Source: JBBROS01 sp965217935 (GTDB lineage: Bacteria; Pseudomonadota; Alphaproteobacteria; Acetobacterales; Acetobacteraceae). Taken from it: DNA of 64,000 bases. The first letter of the stretch is position 1, and the number at the start of each line of letters is the position of its first letter. Below, piece after piece: positions 1 to 8,763 of this stretch. Under the pieces are notes generated by a model. It was not told where the DNA came from. It saw only the letters and a list, made by a program, of their open reading frames with translations, and ran no database searches. Where the stretch lies: contig OZ244581.1 in NCBI GenBank assembly GCA_965217935.1, forward strand, positions 2,976,001 through 3,040,000, written 5' to 3'. The translations under genes and the position numbers were made by a program.

Positions 1-1055
1 GCCTCGGGCTGGCGAAGCTGGAAGCCGAGAACCGCATGTTGTCCGAGGCGGCCGCGCCCTCTCCGATCAAGCGGATCGTGACCGCGGATGAGGGCATGCT
101 GAAGGTATGCCGAGACGTCGAGAAATTGGCCGGGGCGAATGTTACGGTCCTGGTGCTGGGCGAGAGCGGGACCGGCAAGGAGGCGCTGGCCCGCGCGTTG
201 CACGACCTGGGGCCGCGCTCGCGCCAGCCGTTCGTCGCGATCAACTGCGGCGCGATCCCGGAGAACCTGCTTGAGAGCGAGCTGTTCGGCTACGAGCGCG
301 GCGCATTCACCGGCGCGGTCAAGCAGACCCCCGGGCGGATCGAGACGGCGCACCGCGGGACCTTGTTCCTGGACGAGATCGGCGACCTGCCGCACAGCTT
401 GCAGGTCAAGCTGCTGCGGTTCCTCCAGGATCAGCGCGTGGAACGGATCGGCGGCCGTGCGCCGATCCAGGTCGACGTGCGGGTGGTTTCAGCGACCAAC
501 CAGATGCTGCAGAGCCACGTCGATGGCGGCTCGTTCCGCTCTGACCTGTTCTACCGGCTGAACCCGATCACGCTGCGCGTGCCGCCATTGCGGGAGCGGG
601 CCGGGGATGCGGTCGTGCTCGCGCGGTATTTCCTCGCAGCGTTCAACCGGCAATTCGGCCGGTCCGTGCGCGGGCTGTCGGACGACGCACTTTCGGCGCT
701 CGCCGCCCACGCCTGGCCCGGCAACGTGCGGGAGCTGGAGAACCGCGTCAAGCGGGCGGTCGTCATGTCGGAAGGACGGCTGGTGACGGCTGCCGACCTC
801 GAGCTTGACGCCGGCGCCGAAGACCTCTCCGCGTTCGATCTCCGGCTGGCGCGGGCCAGGGCGGAACGCGACGTGGTCCAGCGGGCGCTCGCGCGGAGCA
901 ACGGCCGGCTGACGTCTGCCGCCAAGCTGCTCGGCATCAGCCGGCCGACGCTTTACGCGCTGCTGGACACTCATGGCATGGCGGCCGGCATCGCCGAGAT
1001 TTCGCGCGAGCAGGCCGGCGACGAACTCTCGGCCGCAAATGTGGATCATCTATGA
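1..1055 (+). CDS. prsR: PEP-CTERM-box sigma-54 response regulator PrsR, 5' truncated by the window
   Basis: Enhancer-binding activator of sigma-54 promoters, expected to switch on the PEP-CTERM/exosortase exopolysaccharide regulon. The reading frame is open to the left edge (first full codon at base 3), so the N-terminal receiver domain lies outside the window. What remains is an AAA+ domain with Walker A GESGTGKE, the sigma-54 contact loop GAFTGA in FGYERGAFTGAV, Walker B LFLDEIGDLP, and an arginine-finger region. A Fis-type HTH closes the protein (AAKLLGISRPTLYALL). It overlaps the next gene by 4 bases (ATGA). The pairing with a PrsT-like TPR protein is what separates it from generic NtrC-family regulators. 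Confidence 0.88.
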   Translation, partial: LGLAKLEAENRMLSEAAAPSPIKRIVTADEGMLKVCRDVEKLAGANVTVLVLGESGTGKEALARALHDLGPRSRQPFVAINCGAIPENLLESELFGYERGAFTGAVKQTPGRIETAHRGTLFLDEIGDLPHSLQVKLLRFLQDQRVERIGGRAPIQVDVRVVSATNQMLQSHVDGGSFRSDLFYRLNPITLRVPPLRERAGDAVVLARYFLAAFNRQFGRSVRGLSDDALSALAAHAWPGNVRELENRVKRAVVMSEGRLVTAADLELDAGAEDLSAFDLRLARARAERDVVQRALARSNGRLTSAAKLLGISRPTLYALLDTHGMAAGIAEISREQAGDELSAANVDHL

Positions 1056-3838
1056 ACAAGCAAAGCAAAGCCATTGTCTTCGCCGCCGGCCTTATGGCCT
1101 TGGGCGCCGTTGCCGGCGGGGGTTGGTATGCCTACGTCCGCGATGGCGATCCGTTGAGCCGGGCCGCCCGGCTCCTGGCCGCCGGCAACGCGGCCGGGGC
1201 ACGGCTCGAGCTTCGCAATGCCGTGCGCAACGATCCCAACAATGCGGACGCGCATCTGCGCCTGGCGCAGACCCAACTGCTGCTCGGAGATCCGGTCGCG
1301 GCCGAGAAGGAACTGAAATCCGCCGAGGCGCTCGGCGCGAGCAATGGGGACGTCAGGATCCAGCTTGGGCGGGCTTACCTGGCGCAACGGAAATTCCAGC
1401 AGGTTCTGGATGAGGTTCCCGCGAACGGCGCAAACCCTGAGGCTCTCGGCAGGGCCATGCTGTTGCGCGGCATCGCCCAGGCGGGGCTGAACGACATGGC
1501 TGCGGCGGCCGAGAGCATGAAGCAGGCCGAGGCAGCCCTACCGGGCGACGCCGAGGTTTTGCTGGCGAGCGCCCGGCTCGCGTTGGCGCAGCGCGATATC
1601 GGCCGGGCAGAAGCCAAGGTGGAGGCAGCGCTCGCGGCGAAACCGCAGCAAACCGAGGCCTTGTTGCTGAAATCGCAGATCCTGTTTGGCAAAGGCGAGA
1701 GAGCCGGGGCGCTGGCGGCGATTGATCAGGCGATCGGGTTGGCGCCGAACTCGGCTGCCATGATGCTCAACCGCGCCGGCCAGTATATGCTGGATGGGAA
1801 GGACGATAAGGCGCAAGCGGACGTGAACGCCGTCCTGGCCGCTCATCCGCAGGAAGCCGGGGCAATCTACCTCGATGGGGTGCTCCTGGTTCGGGCGGGG
1901 AAGTTTGCCGAGGCGCAGGCCGAGTTGCAAAAGCTCGGGCCCGCTATTCAGCGGTTCCCGCGCGGCCTTTATTTCGCGGCTCTGGCGGCCGCGCGGACAG
2001 GGCAGCCCGGCGCTGCCGCCGAATTCGCCACCCGATACAGCAACCAGGCGCCCGAAGATGCCGAAGGCGCGCGGCTGCTCGCCCGCATCGAGCTTGAGGC
2101 AAACCGTCCCCGGGAGGCTGTCGCGGCGCTGAAGCGGGCCGTCGCCGGCGGGCATGACGACGCGCAAACCTTGGAGCTGCTCGGCCGCGCCTACGCGGCG
2201 GCAGGAGAGACGTCCAACGCGGTCAGCTCACTGAAGCTGGCCTCGGAGGCTGCGCCCAACGATGCAGGCATCCTCACCCGGCTGGCCTCGCTGCAGATGC
2301 GGGAGGGCAAGGCCTCCGATGCGACCGCCGCGCTGGAGAAGTCGGTCGAGCTGTCGCCGGCGCAGCCGAACGCCGGCGAGGCGCTCGTTGCGGCGGCCCT
2401 GACAGCGGGCAATCTCGGCCGCGCCGAGGCAGCCCTGAAGCAGCTTCGGGCGCAGAAGGGGGACAGCGAAGCAACCGGCATCCTGACCGGGATGCTCAAG
2501 CTTGCCCGGCTGGACGTGGATGGCGGCAAGAAGGCCTTCGCCGAAACGCTGCGCCAATATCCGGACTCAGTCGCCGCCAAGCTGAACCTGGCGAAAATAC
2601 TGGCGTTGCAGGGCAAGCCGAACGAGAGCGAGACCTTGCTGCGCGAGCTGCTGGCCAAGAACCCGGCCAACCTGCAGGCCCTGGCGCCGCTGGTTCAGCT
2701 CCTCGCCCAGGCCAAGCGCTGGCCCGAAGCGGCCGGCGCGGCCGAAGCAGCCCGCAACGCCGCACCAAAGGATGCGGCGCTGACGGCGATGTTGTCCGAC
2801 ATCTACGTCCAGTCAGGAGACCCGCGCCGGGCGGTCGGCCTGCTGCAAGGCGAGCAGGACAAAGGCGACCTGCCCCCCATGCTTCAAGGTGCCTTGGCAC
2901 GCGCGCAAAGTGCTGCCGGCGATGCCGCCGCTGCGAACGCGACGTATCGCCGCGTGCTCCAGGCCCACCCGGACGACATGGCGGCCCGGCAGGCCCAAGT
3001 TGAGATGTTGCTGCGCAGCAAGGACATTCCGGCAGCGAAGGCCGCCTTGCGTGAGGCGCTCGATCAGGCGCCTGGCAACTTGGGCGTTATGTCGAGCATG
3101 GTCGTCCTTGAGGCGCGGATAGCCGGAGAGGACGCGGCATTGAACCTTGCGGCGAGTTTACGGGATGACCCGGCGAACCTGCCGAACTCCGCCGTCCTCA
3201 AAGGCGATGAGCTGATGCGCACGAAGCGGTTCGCCGACGCGGAGACGGCGTTTCTCGGCGAATACAAACTGTCCCAAACAAATCTGCTGGCGCTGCGGCT
3301 GGCAAGCGCGTCGGTCGCGTTGGGCAAGGACGACGAGGCCTCCGACGTGTTGCGGGAGCAATTGGACCGCGATCCGAACAACGCCGATCTAGGGCAGATG
3401 CTGGCAATGCTCGAGATGAAGCAGAAGCGCTATGCCTCAGCCGGGAAAAGGCTCGAAACCGTCCTGGCGCAGCAGCCGAACAACGTCGTCGCGCTGAACA
3501 ACCTCGCTTGGCTTTATCAGCAGAAGGGCGATGACCGGGCCCGGACCCTGGCCCAGCGCGCCTACATGCAAGCAGCCACGCCGGACACGGCGGATACGCT
3601 GGCCTGGATCATGGTTGCCCAAGGGGATGCGAAGAGCGCCGTGCAACTTCTGGAGCAATCCAGCAAGCAGCGGCCCGACGACCCGACGTTGCAATACCAC
3701 CTCGCCGTCGCGCTCAACGATACGGGACGAAAGGACGACGCGATCAAGCTCTTGCAGCCGCTCGTCAGCGGCTCGAACGACTTCGCCGACAAGCCGGCTG
3801 CGCGCAAGCTCCTGCAAGAGCTGACCAGCAAAGGCTAG
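1052..3838 (+). CDS. prsT: PEP-CTERM system TPR-repeat protein PrsT
   Basis: A 928-residue protein with one N-terminal membrane anchor or signal segment (about residues 7-27) followed almost entirely by tetratricopeptide repeats. Many repeats show the A..L..A...P....A pattern, for example near residues 35-65, 205-240 and 805-840. PrsT proteins of XrtA/PEP-CTERM loci have this length and architecture and are thought to act in the periplasm in polymer assembly or secretion. The start ATG overlaps the prsR stop (ATGA), so the two are translationally coupled. The stop codon TAG at 3836-3838 is supplied by the left end of a palindromic repeat element, so the original C-terminus may have been slightly different. 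Confidence 0.85.
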   Translation: MNKQSKAIVFAAGLMALGAVAGGGWYAYVRDGDPLSRAARLLAAGNAAGARLELRNAVRNDPNNADAHLRLAQTQLLLGDPVAAEKELKSAEALGASNGDVRIQLGRAYLAQRKFQQVLDEVPANGANPEALGRAMLLRGIAQAGLNDMAAAAESMKQAEAALPGDAEVLLASARLALAQRDIGRAEAKVEAALAAKPQQTEALLLKSQILFGKGERAGALAAIDQAIGLAPNSAAMMLNRAGQYMLDGKDDKAQADVNAVLAAHPQEAGAIYLDGVLLVRAGKFAEAQAELQKLGPAIQRFPRGLYFAALAAARTGQPGAAAEFATRYSNQAPEDAEGARLLARIELEANRPREAVAALKRAVAGGHDDAQTLELLGRAYAAAGETSNAVSSLKLASEAAPNDAGILTRLASLQMREGKASDATAALEKSVELSPAQPNAGEALVAAALTAGNLGRAEAALKQLRAQKGDSEATGILTGMLKLARLDVDGGKKAFAETLRQYPDSVAAKLNLAKILALQGKPNESETLLRELLAKNPANLQALAPLVQLLAQAKRWPEAAGAAEAARNAAPKDAALTAMLSDIYVQSGDPRRAVGLLQGEQDKGDLPPMLQGALARAQSAAGDAAAANATYRRVLQAHPDDMAARQAQVEMLLRSKDIPAAKAALREALDQAPGNLGVMSSMVVLEARIAGEDAALNLAASLRDDPANLPNSAVLKGDELMRTKRFADAETAFLGEYKLSQTNLLALRLASASVALGKDDEASDVLREQLDRDPNNADLGQMLAMLEMKQKRYASAGKRLETVLAQQPNNVVALNNLAWLYQQKGDDRARTLAQRAYMQAATPDTADTLAWIMVAQGDAKSAVQLLEQSSKQRPDDPTLQYHLAVALNDTGRKDDAIKLLQPLVSGSNDFADKPAARKLLQELTSKG

Positions 3839-3942
3839 TGCTCTGACACACTCGGAAGGTGTCGCATGAGTCAGAGCACTCGTTTGATTTCTTGGGCCGA
3901 TTCAAATGACGGACTGCAGCGTCCGTCATCATCGGACCACTA
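3836..3942. repeat. MITE-like palindromic repeat, copy 1
   Basis: TA-flanked element (TA at 3836-3837 and 3941-3942) with imperfect terminal inverted repeats GTGCTCTGAC / GTGGTCCGAT. Inside it are a perfect 11-bp inverted repeat (3837-3847 with 3870-3880) and a 9-bp stem-loop (3906-3914 with 3921-3929). A diverged copy lies at 15930-16039 and a half copy at 46954-46989. TA flanks are typical of elements mobilised by IS630/Tc1-type transposases. It fills most of the prsT-glycosyltransferase gap. Confidence 0.65.
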
Positions 3943-3961
3943 GTACAACGGGCCATCAGCC

Positions 3962-5191
3962 ATGACGGACATGCTTCGCGAGGCGACGGTGCGGTTGCTC
4001 ACGTTCACGACCTTGTACCCGCACGCCGGCGCCCCGAACCACGGGGTGTTCGTGGAGAACCGGCTGCGTCATCTCGTGGGGACGGGCAGGGCGGCCAGTT
4101 CGGTGATCGCGCCCGTTCCTTGGTTTCCCTCCCGGTCCCGGCGGTTCGGCGCGTGGTCGAAATTCGCGTGGGCCGCGCACGAAGAGGTGCGCCACGGCCT
4201 GCAGGTCACGCGCCCGCGTTTCGCCGCCATTCCGGCAGTCGGCATGTGGACCGCGCCCGCCACGCTCTACGCTGCCGCGAAACCGGCGGTGAAGCGCCTT
4301 CTGGCCCGGAACGAGGTGGATTTGATCGACGCGCATTACCTGTATCCGGACGGCATCGTGGCGGTCATGCTCGGACGGACATTCGGCCTGCCGGTGATCC
4401 TGACGGCGCGGGGATCGGATGTCACGCAATTGCCGGACTTCCGCTTGCCGCGCCGCATGATACGCTGGGCGATGGCCCATGCGGATGCGCTGATCTCGGT
4501 CAGCGCCGGTCTCAAGCAGGCGATGACCGCATTGGGAGCGGACCAATATAAGGTCACCGTGCTGCGCAACGGCGTTGACCTTACGGTCTTCAAGCCGCCG
4601 GCCGATGCGGGCAGCCGGACTGCGCTGAAAGCCGGCTTGGGGCTTCGGGGGCCGACGCTTCTGTCGGTCGGGCACCTTATCGAGCGCAAGGGGCAGCACC
4701 TCATCGTTCAGGCGCTGTCGCGGCTGCCGGGGTGGACGTTGCTGCTGGCCGGCGAAGGGCCGGAGCGAGCGAAGCTGGAGGCGCTTGCGCGGCGCCTGGG
4801 ATTGGCTGAGCGGGTGCGGTTCATGGGCGCGCAGCCGCACGAGACGCTGGCCCAGCTTTACGGATCGGCCGACATTTCGGTCCTGGCGTCCAGCCGGGAA
4901 GGTTGGGCGAACGTTCTCCTGGAATCGATGGCGTGCGGCACGCCCGTGGTCGCCAGCGACATCCCGGGCAATCCCGAAGTCGTGCAGGCGCGAGAGGCTG
5001 GGCTGATCGTCGAACGAACAGCGGAGGCGGTGGCGGATGGGATTTCAGCGCTATGGGCCGACCTGCCTGGCCGCGAAAAGGTTCGGGCCTATGCCGAACG
5101 GTTCAGTTGGGAGGCGACGAGCGCGGGTCAGCTTGCGGTGTTCGCGCAGGCAAAAGTGCGCTTCGCAAACCGGAACGGACCGACTGCTTGA
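3962..5191 (+). CDS. Glycosyltransferase family 4
   Basis: A 409-residue GT-B fold retaining glycosyltransferase. The N-terminal acceptor domain opens with FTTLYPHAGAPNHGVFVENR and contains the D-A-H-Y-L-Y-P-D-G segment typical of GT4 enzymes. The C-terminal domain carries the donor-binding SVGHLIERKGQ motif, LLAGEGPER, and the E-x7-E pair in SREGWANVLLESMACGTPVVASD. It likely adds a sugar to a lipid-linked polysaccharide intermediate in the cytoplasm. It follows prsT on the same strand, separated by the palindromic repeat, so it probably belongs to the same exopolysaccharide locus. ATG 3962 was chosen; ATG 3971 is an alternative. The sugar donor cannot be inferred. Confidence 0.85.
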   Translation: MTDMLREATVRLLTFTTLYPHAGAPNHGVFVENRLRHLVGTGRAASSVIAPVPWFPSRSRRFGAWSKFAWAAHEEVRHGLQVTRPRFAAIPAVGMWTAPATLYAAAKPAVKRLLARNEVDLIDAHYLYPDGIVAVMLGRTFGLPVILTARGSDVTQLPDFRLPRRMIRWAMAHADALISVSAGLKQAMTALGADQYKVTVLRNGVDLTVFKPPADAGSRTALKAGLGLRGPTLLSVGHLIERKGQHLIVQALSRLPGWTLLLAGEGPERAKLEALARRLGLAERVRFMGAQPHETLAQLYGSADISVLASSREGWANVLLESMACGTPVVASDIPGNPEVVQAREAGLIVERTAEAVADGISALWADLPGREKVRAYAERFSWEATSAGQLAVFAQAKVRFANRNGPTA

Positions 5192-5352
5192 CTTTGGCCC
5201 TTTCAGGCCGGCTGACAAGCGGCTTCGGCAGGCGTGGCGCGTGAGGCAGGACGGGTGGAGAGATTGGCGGCCTGGCGACAGCCGGAACCAGGCGTCCCCC
5301 GGCCGCCGAACTGTCCAACGAGACGGGGCCGCCTCGCAAAACGACGCTTCGG

Positions 5353-5820
5353 TTAGGCCCTACGGCAACTCGGCAACGACGCCCGCTCCCGCGCCTCGGT
5401 GGCAAGCCGGTCCGCCCGTTCGTTCATCACGTCGCCCGCGTGGCCCCTGACCCAGCGCCAATCCACCTCATGCGCCTTCGCCGCATCCAGCACCCGGCGC
5501 CAAAGGTCCATGTTCGCCACCGGGTCCCCGGCCGCGTTGCGCCAGTTGCGCCGCACCCAGCCGGTATGCCAGCGCGTCACCCCGTTGCGGACGTATTCGC
5601 TGTCGGTATGCAGCGCCACGCGGCAGGGCCGGGTCAGCGCCTCCAGGGCCGCGGCGGCGGCGGTCAGCTCCATGCGGTTGTTCGTCGTGGCCGGGTCCGC
5701 GCCCGACAGCTCGCGCTCGTGCTGGCCCATGCGCAGGATCGCGGCCCAGCCGCCCGGGCCGGGGTTGGGCTTGCAGCCGCCATCGGTCCAGACCTCGACC
5801 GTATCAGAGTCCGTAGGCAT
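5353..5820 (-). CDS. rnhA: Ribonuclease HI
   Basis: Degrades the RNA strand of RNA-DNA hybrids during replication and R-loop removal. The 155-residue product has the full active-site set: WTDGGCKPNPGPGGW (first Asp), NNRMELTAA (Glu), LHTDSEYV (Asp) and NERADRLA (last Asp). The basic WVRRNW segment corresponds to the substrate-binding region. ATG 5820 gives a normal-length enzyme and overlaps the end of thrB by 17 bases, so the genes are coupled; a longer frame upstream exists but is not needed. The ispH-thrB-rnhA order is widespread in Alphaproteobacteria. Confidence 0.95.
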   Translation of the reverse strand: MPTDSDTVEVWTDGGCKPNPGPGGWAAILRMGQHERELSGADPATTNNRMELTAAAAALEALTRPCRVALHTDSEYVRNGVTRWHTGWVRRNWRNAAGDPVANMDLWRRVLDAAKAHEVDWRWVRGHAGDVMNERADRLATEARERASLPSCRRA

Positions 5821-6763
5821 GGGCGTCCTTCGCTTGCAGGTGGAACCGGAGCCGGCGCAGGTAGTCAAGCGGGTCCTTGCGCGTCACCAGCGCGCCGGGG
5901 GGCGTATTGAGCCAGTCGAACAGCCGGGTCAGCAGGAAGCGCAGCGCAGCACCTTGGCACAGCGCCGGAAGCGCTGCCGTCTCGTCGGCGGTCAGGGCGC
6001 GGACGGAGGCGTAGGCGCGCAGCATGGCGCGGGCTTTGGTGACGTTGAACTGGAAATCAGGCTCGAAGCACCAGGCGTTCAGGCACACGGCGATGTCGAA
6101 CGCCAGCATGTCGGTGGCTGCGAAGTAGAAGTCGATCAGGCCGGAGAGGCGGCCGTCGAGAAAGAACACGTTGTCGGGGAACAGGTCGGCATGAATGTGG
6201 CCGCGCGGCAATGCGTCCGGCCAGGCCGTGAGGATGCGCGCCAAGGCCGCTTCGAGTTCCCGGTCGAGTCCGTCCTGCACCTCGCCGGCACGCGCGAGGC
6301 AGCGTTCGAGCAAGGGCGTCCAGCTTGCCGGGCCGAGCGCGTTGGCCCGCGTGGGGGCATAGCCTTGGCCCGCCAGGTGCAGCGCGGCCAGGGCGGTCCC
6401 GACCGGCCCGCAGTGCTCCGGACGCACCCGGCGCGGCCAGACGCCGGGGAGGAATGTGGTGATGCAGGCCGGGCGGTCGGCCAGGCGGCGCAAGCTCGTC
6501 CCGTCGCGGCCCCTGACCGGCTGCGGGCAGTTGATGCCGCGCGAGGCGAGATGCTCCATCAGCCCGAGGAACCACGGCAACTCGCTGGGATCGACCCGGC
6601 GCTCATACAGCGTCAGGATAAAGTCGCCGGCCGTGGTGCGAAGCTGGAAGTTGCTGTTCTCGACGCCTTCGGCGATGCCGCGGAAGGCCACCATCGTTCC
6701 TAGATCGTAACGTCCAAGGAACGCGCACAGCGCCTCGTCCGAAACCTCGGTGTAGACCGCCAT
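5804..6763 (-). CDS. thrB: Homoserine kinase, type II (APH-fold)
   Basis: Phosphorylates L-homoserine in threonine biosynthesis. The 319-residue protein is of the aminoglycoside-phosphotransferase-like ThrB class, not the GHMP class. It starts with the family hallmark region AVYTEVSDE...FLGRYDLG and contains GIAEGVENSNF, LTLYERRV, and the catalytic loop HADLFPDNVFF followed by GLIDFYFA, the DFG-equivalent metal-binding segment. It sits between ispH (6 bases upstream) and rnhA (overlapping), in one minus-strand operon. Confidence 0.93.
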   Translation of the reverse strand: MAVYTEVSDEALCAFLGRYDLGTMVAFRGIAEGVENSNFQLRTTAGDFILTLYERRVDPSELPWFLGLMEHLASRGINCPQPVRGRDGTSLRRLADRPACITTFLPGVWPRRVRPEHCGPVGTALAALHLAGQGYAPTRANALGPASWTPLLERCLARAGEVQDGLDRELEAALARILTAWPDALPRGHIHADLFPDNVFFLDGRLSGLIDFYFAATDMLAFDIAVCLNAWCFEPDFQFNVTKARAMLRAYASVRALTADETAALPALCQGAALRFLLTRLFDWLNTPPGALVTRKDPLDYLRRLRFHLQAKDAHAYGL

Positions 6764-6769
6764 CAGGCG

Positions 6770-7747
6770 TCAGGCGTGGACCTCGAGCGCCGCCGGCAGC
6801 TTGAACACGACGTCCTCCTGCGTCACCCGGCGCTCCTCGATCCGCAGCGCGTAGCGTTCGCCCAACATGCCGAGCAATTCCTGCACCAGCGTCTCGGGGG
6901 CCGACGCGCCCGCCGTCAGGCCGAGGGTGCGGACGCCGTCGAGCACCGACCAGTCAAGCTCGCGCGCCCGCGGCAGCAGCACCGCCTTCGTCGCCCCGGC
7001 GCGCTCGGCCACTTCGCGCAGGCGCTGCGAGTTGCTGCTGTTGGGGCTGCCGATCACGACGACGAGGTCGCAGTCGGGCGCCACCGCCTTCACCGCCGCC
7101 TGGCGGTTGGTGGTGGCGTAGCAGATGTCCTCCCGCTTCGGGCCCTCGATCAGAGGGAAGCGGCGGCGCAGGGTGGCGACGATATCGGCGGTGTCGTCGA
7201 CGCTGAGAGTGGTTTGAGTGATGAAGGCGAGCCGGGCCGGGTCGCCGACCTCGACCGTTCCGGCATCATCGACGCTCTGCACCAGGGTCACGCTCCCCGG
7301 CGGGAGCTGACCCATCGTGCCGACCACCTCCGGGTGCCCGGCGTGGCCGATCATCAGGATATGCCGGCTGTCCGGGCCGCCGCCGGCGAAATGCCTCTCG
7401 GCCTCGCGGTGGACCTTGCTGACCAGCGGGCAGGTGGCGTCGAGATACAGCAGGTTGCGCCGCTCGGCCTCGGCCGGCACCGATTTCGGCACGCCGTGGG
7501 CGGAGAACACGACATGGCCGTCCGCCGGCACCTCGTCCAGCTCCTCGACGAACACGGCGCCTTTGGCTTCAAGCTCCTCGACCACCGTGCGGTTATGGAC
7601 GATCTCGTGGCGGACATACACGGGCGAGCCGTAATGGCGCAGGGCCTCCTCGACCACGCGGATGGCGCGGTCGACGCCGGCGCAGAAGCCGCGCGGCCCG
7701 GCGAGGACCACTCGGAGTTCGGGGAGGGTGTCGTTCGTGTGCTGCAT
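6770..7747 (-). CDS. ispH: 4-hydroxy-3-methylbut-2-enyl diphosphate reductase
   Basis: Last enzyme of the MEP isoprenoid pathway, reducing HMBPP to IPP and DMAPP with an iron-sulfur cluster. Signature motifs: LAGPRGFCAGVDRA (first cluster cysteine), VFSAHGVP, LDATCPLVSKVH (second cysteine), IGHAGHPEVVG, FITQTTLSVDD, EDICYATTNRQ (third cysteine), and GSPNSSNSQRL near the end. ATG 7747 places the first cysteine motif at the usual distance from the N-terminus; ATGs at 7774 and 7804 remain in frame and would add 9 or 19 residues. First gene of the ispH-thrB-rnhA operon. Confidence 0.95.
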   Translation of the reverse strand: MQHTNDTLPELRVVLAGPRGFCAGVDRAIRVVEEALRHYGSPVYVRHEIVHNRTVVEELEAKGAVFVEELDEVPADGHVVFSAHGVPKSVPAEAERRNLLYLDATCPLVSKVHREAERHFAGGGPDSRHILMIGHAGHPEVVGTMGQLPPGSVTLVQSVDDAGTVEVGDPARLAFITQTTLSVDDTADIVATLRRRFPLIEGPKREDICYATTNRQAAVKAVAPDCDLVVVIGSPNSSNSQRLREVAERAGATKAVLLPRARELDWSVLDGVRTLGLTAGASAPETLVQELLGMLGERYALRIEERRVTQEDVVFKLPAALEVHA

Positions 7748-7855
7748 GTTGTCCGGCCCGGTTGCGGCGGGCATTATGACGCCCGCATGTCCGCGGCCAT
7801 TCATAGGCGTCCTGCCGCCGCCGCGCCACCCCGCCTCGTTTGCCGGAGACGATCC

Positions 7856-8395
7856 ATGACGTTCGCGCCCCTATCCCTGACCCGCGCCCTGATGAGCTTG
7901 TGCGGCGCGGCCGTCCTATTGGCCGGGTGCGCCACGCCCGAGGACGCCTTCGCGCCGCCCTGCCCGGCGCCGAGCATCCCGCGGGACTTCAACGACCTGC
8001 ACCGCTTCCGGGGCCAGGGGCGGGACATCACCGACCAAGTGCTGACCGGGCGCATCACCGGGATCAAGGGCGCGTGCAAGCGGGACGGCGACACCGTGGT
8101 GGTGGCCAACATCTCGGTCGGCCTGGAACTGATCCGCGGCCCGGCGCTGAAGGGGCGCACGGCCGACGTGGCTTACTTCGTGGCGGTGAGCGAGGGCGAC
8201 ACGATCCTGGACAAGCAGGTGTTCAAGCTGCAGGCCGAGTTCGCGGAGAACACGGAGCGGCTGCGGCTGGCCGGGGACGACGTTGAACTGCGGCTGCCGG
8301 TGACGGCGAAGAAGCCGGCGTCGGCCTACCGCATCTCGGTAGGGTTCGAGGTGACGCCGGCGGAGCTGGAGTTCAACCGGGAGCGGCGGGGTTAA
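7856..8395 (+). CDS. Hypothetical lipoprotein
   Basis: A 179-residue protein with a signal peptide and lipobox LLAGC (Cys about residue 25), so predicted to be lipid-anchored in the envelope. The mature part is rich in beta-like segments (VLTGRITGIKGACKR, VVVANISVGLELIRG, AYRISVGFEVTPAELEFNRE). Similar small lipoproteins occur in Rhodospirillales without assigned function. It is divergent from ispH and lies directly upstream of the glycine riboswitch, but on its own transcription unit. I do not recognise a catalytic motif. Confidence 0.75.
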   Translation: MTFAPLSLTRALMSLCGAAVLLAGCATPEDAFAPPCPAPSIPRDFNDLHRFRGQGRDITDQVLTGRITGIKGACKRDGDTVVVANISVGLELIRGPALKGRTADVAYFVAVSEGDTILDKQVFKLQAEFAENTERLRLAGDDVELRLPVTAKKPASAYRISVGFEVTPAELEFNRERRG

Positions 8396-8508
8396 CGGCT
8401 GGCCACCTCCCGGGCAGGGCCCGCTTCGATCAGGAGGAAGCGGGCGGGGTGCAAGGATGTTGCGCTTGCCGGGCGATTGAGGCAGACTCCTCTCGTCTAA
8501 AACCTTCC

Positions 8509-8690
8509 CTCGCGGGAGAGTTCTGGCATTTGCCAGACGCCGAAGGCGCAACCGGCCCCCGGAAACGCTCAGGCTCCAGGACCGCGAGAGGGCTCAGGAC
8601 CTCTGGAAAGCCGGTGGCCCGCGCCATCGCACCGACGGAGTAAGGGCGCCGGCAACCCGGCCCCGAATCTCTCAGGTTCCCGGACAGAGG
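8509..8690 (+). ncRNA. Tandem glycine riboswitch upstream of gcvT
   Basis: Two consecutive glycine aptamers. Aptamer 1 has P1 stem CTCGCG (8509-8514) with CGCGAG (8583-8588), and the conserved GGGAGAG, GCCGAAGGCGCAA, GCTCAGG and CCAGGACCG segments. Aptamer 2 has P1 CCTCTG (8600-8605) with CAGAGG (8685-8690), and the GGAGTAAGGGCGCCGGCAA and TCTCTCAGGTTCCCGGAC segments. It ends about 75 bases before gcvT, as expected for a switch that turns on glycine cleavage when glycine is high. Confidence 0.92.
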
Positions 8691-8763
8691 GGGGTCGCAC
8701 CCATCGGCATGTTGCCGGCGGGCGACTCGCGCCGCGGTTTGGCGCAGATCGGGGAGCGCGCGC

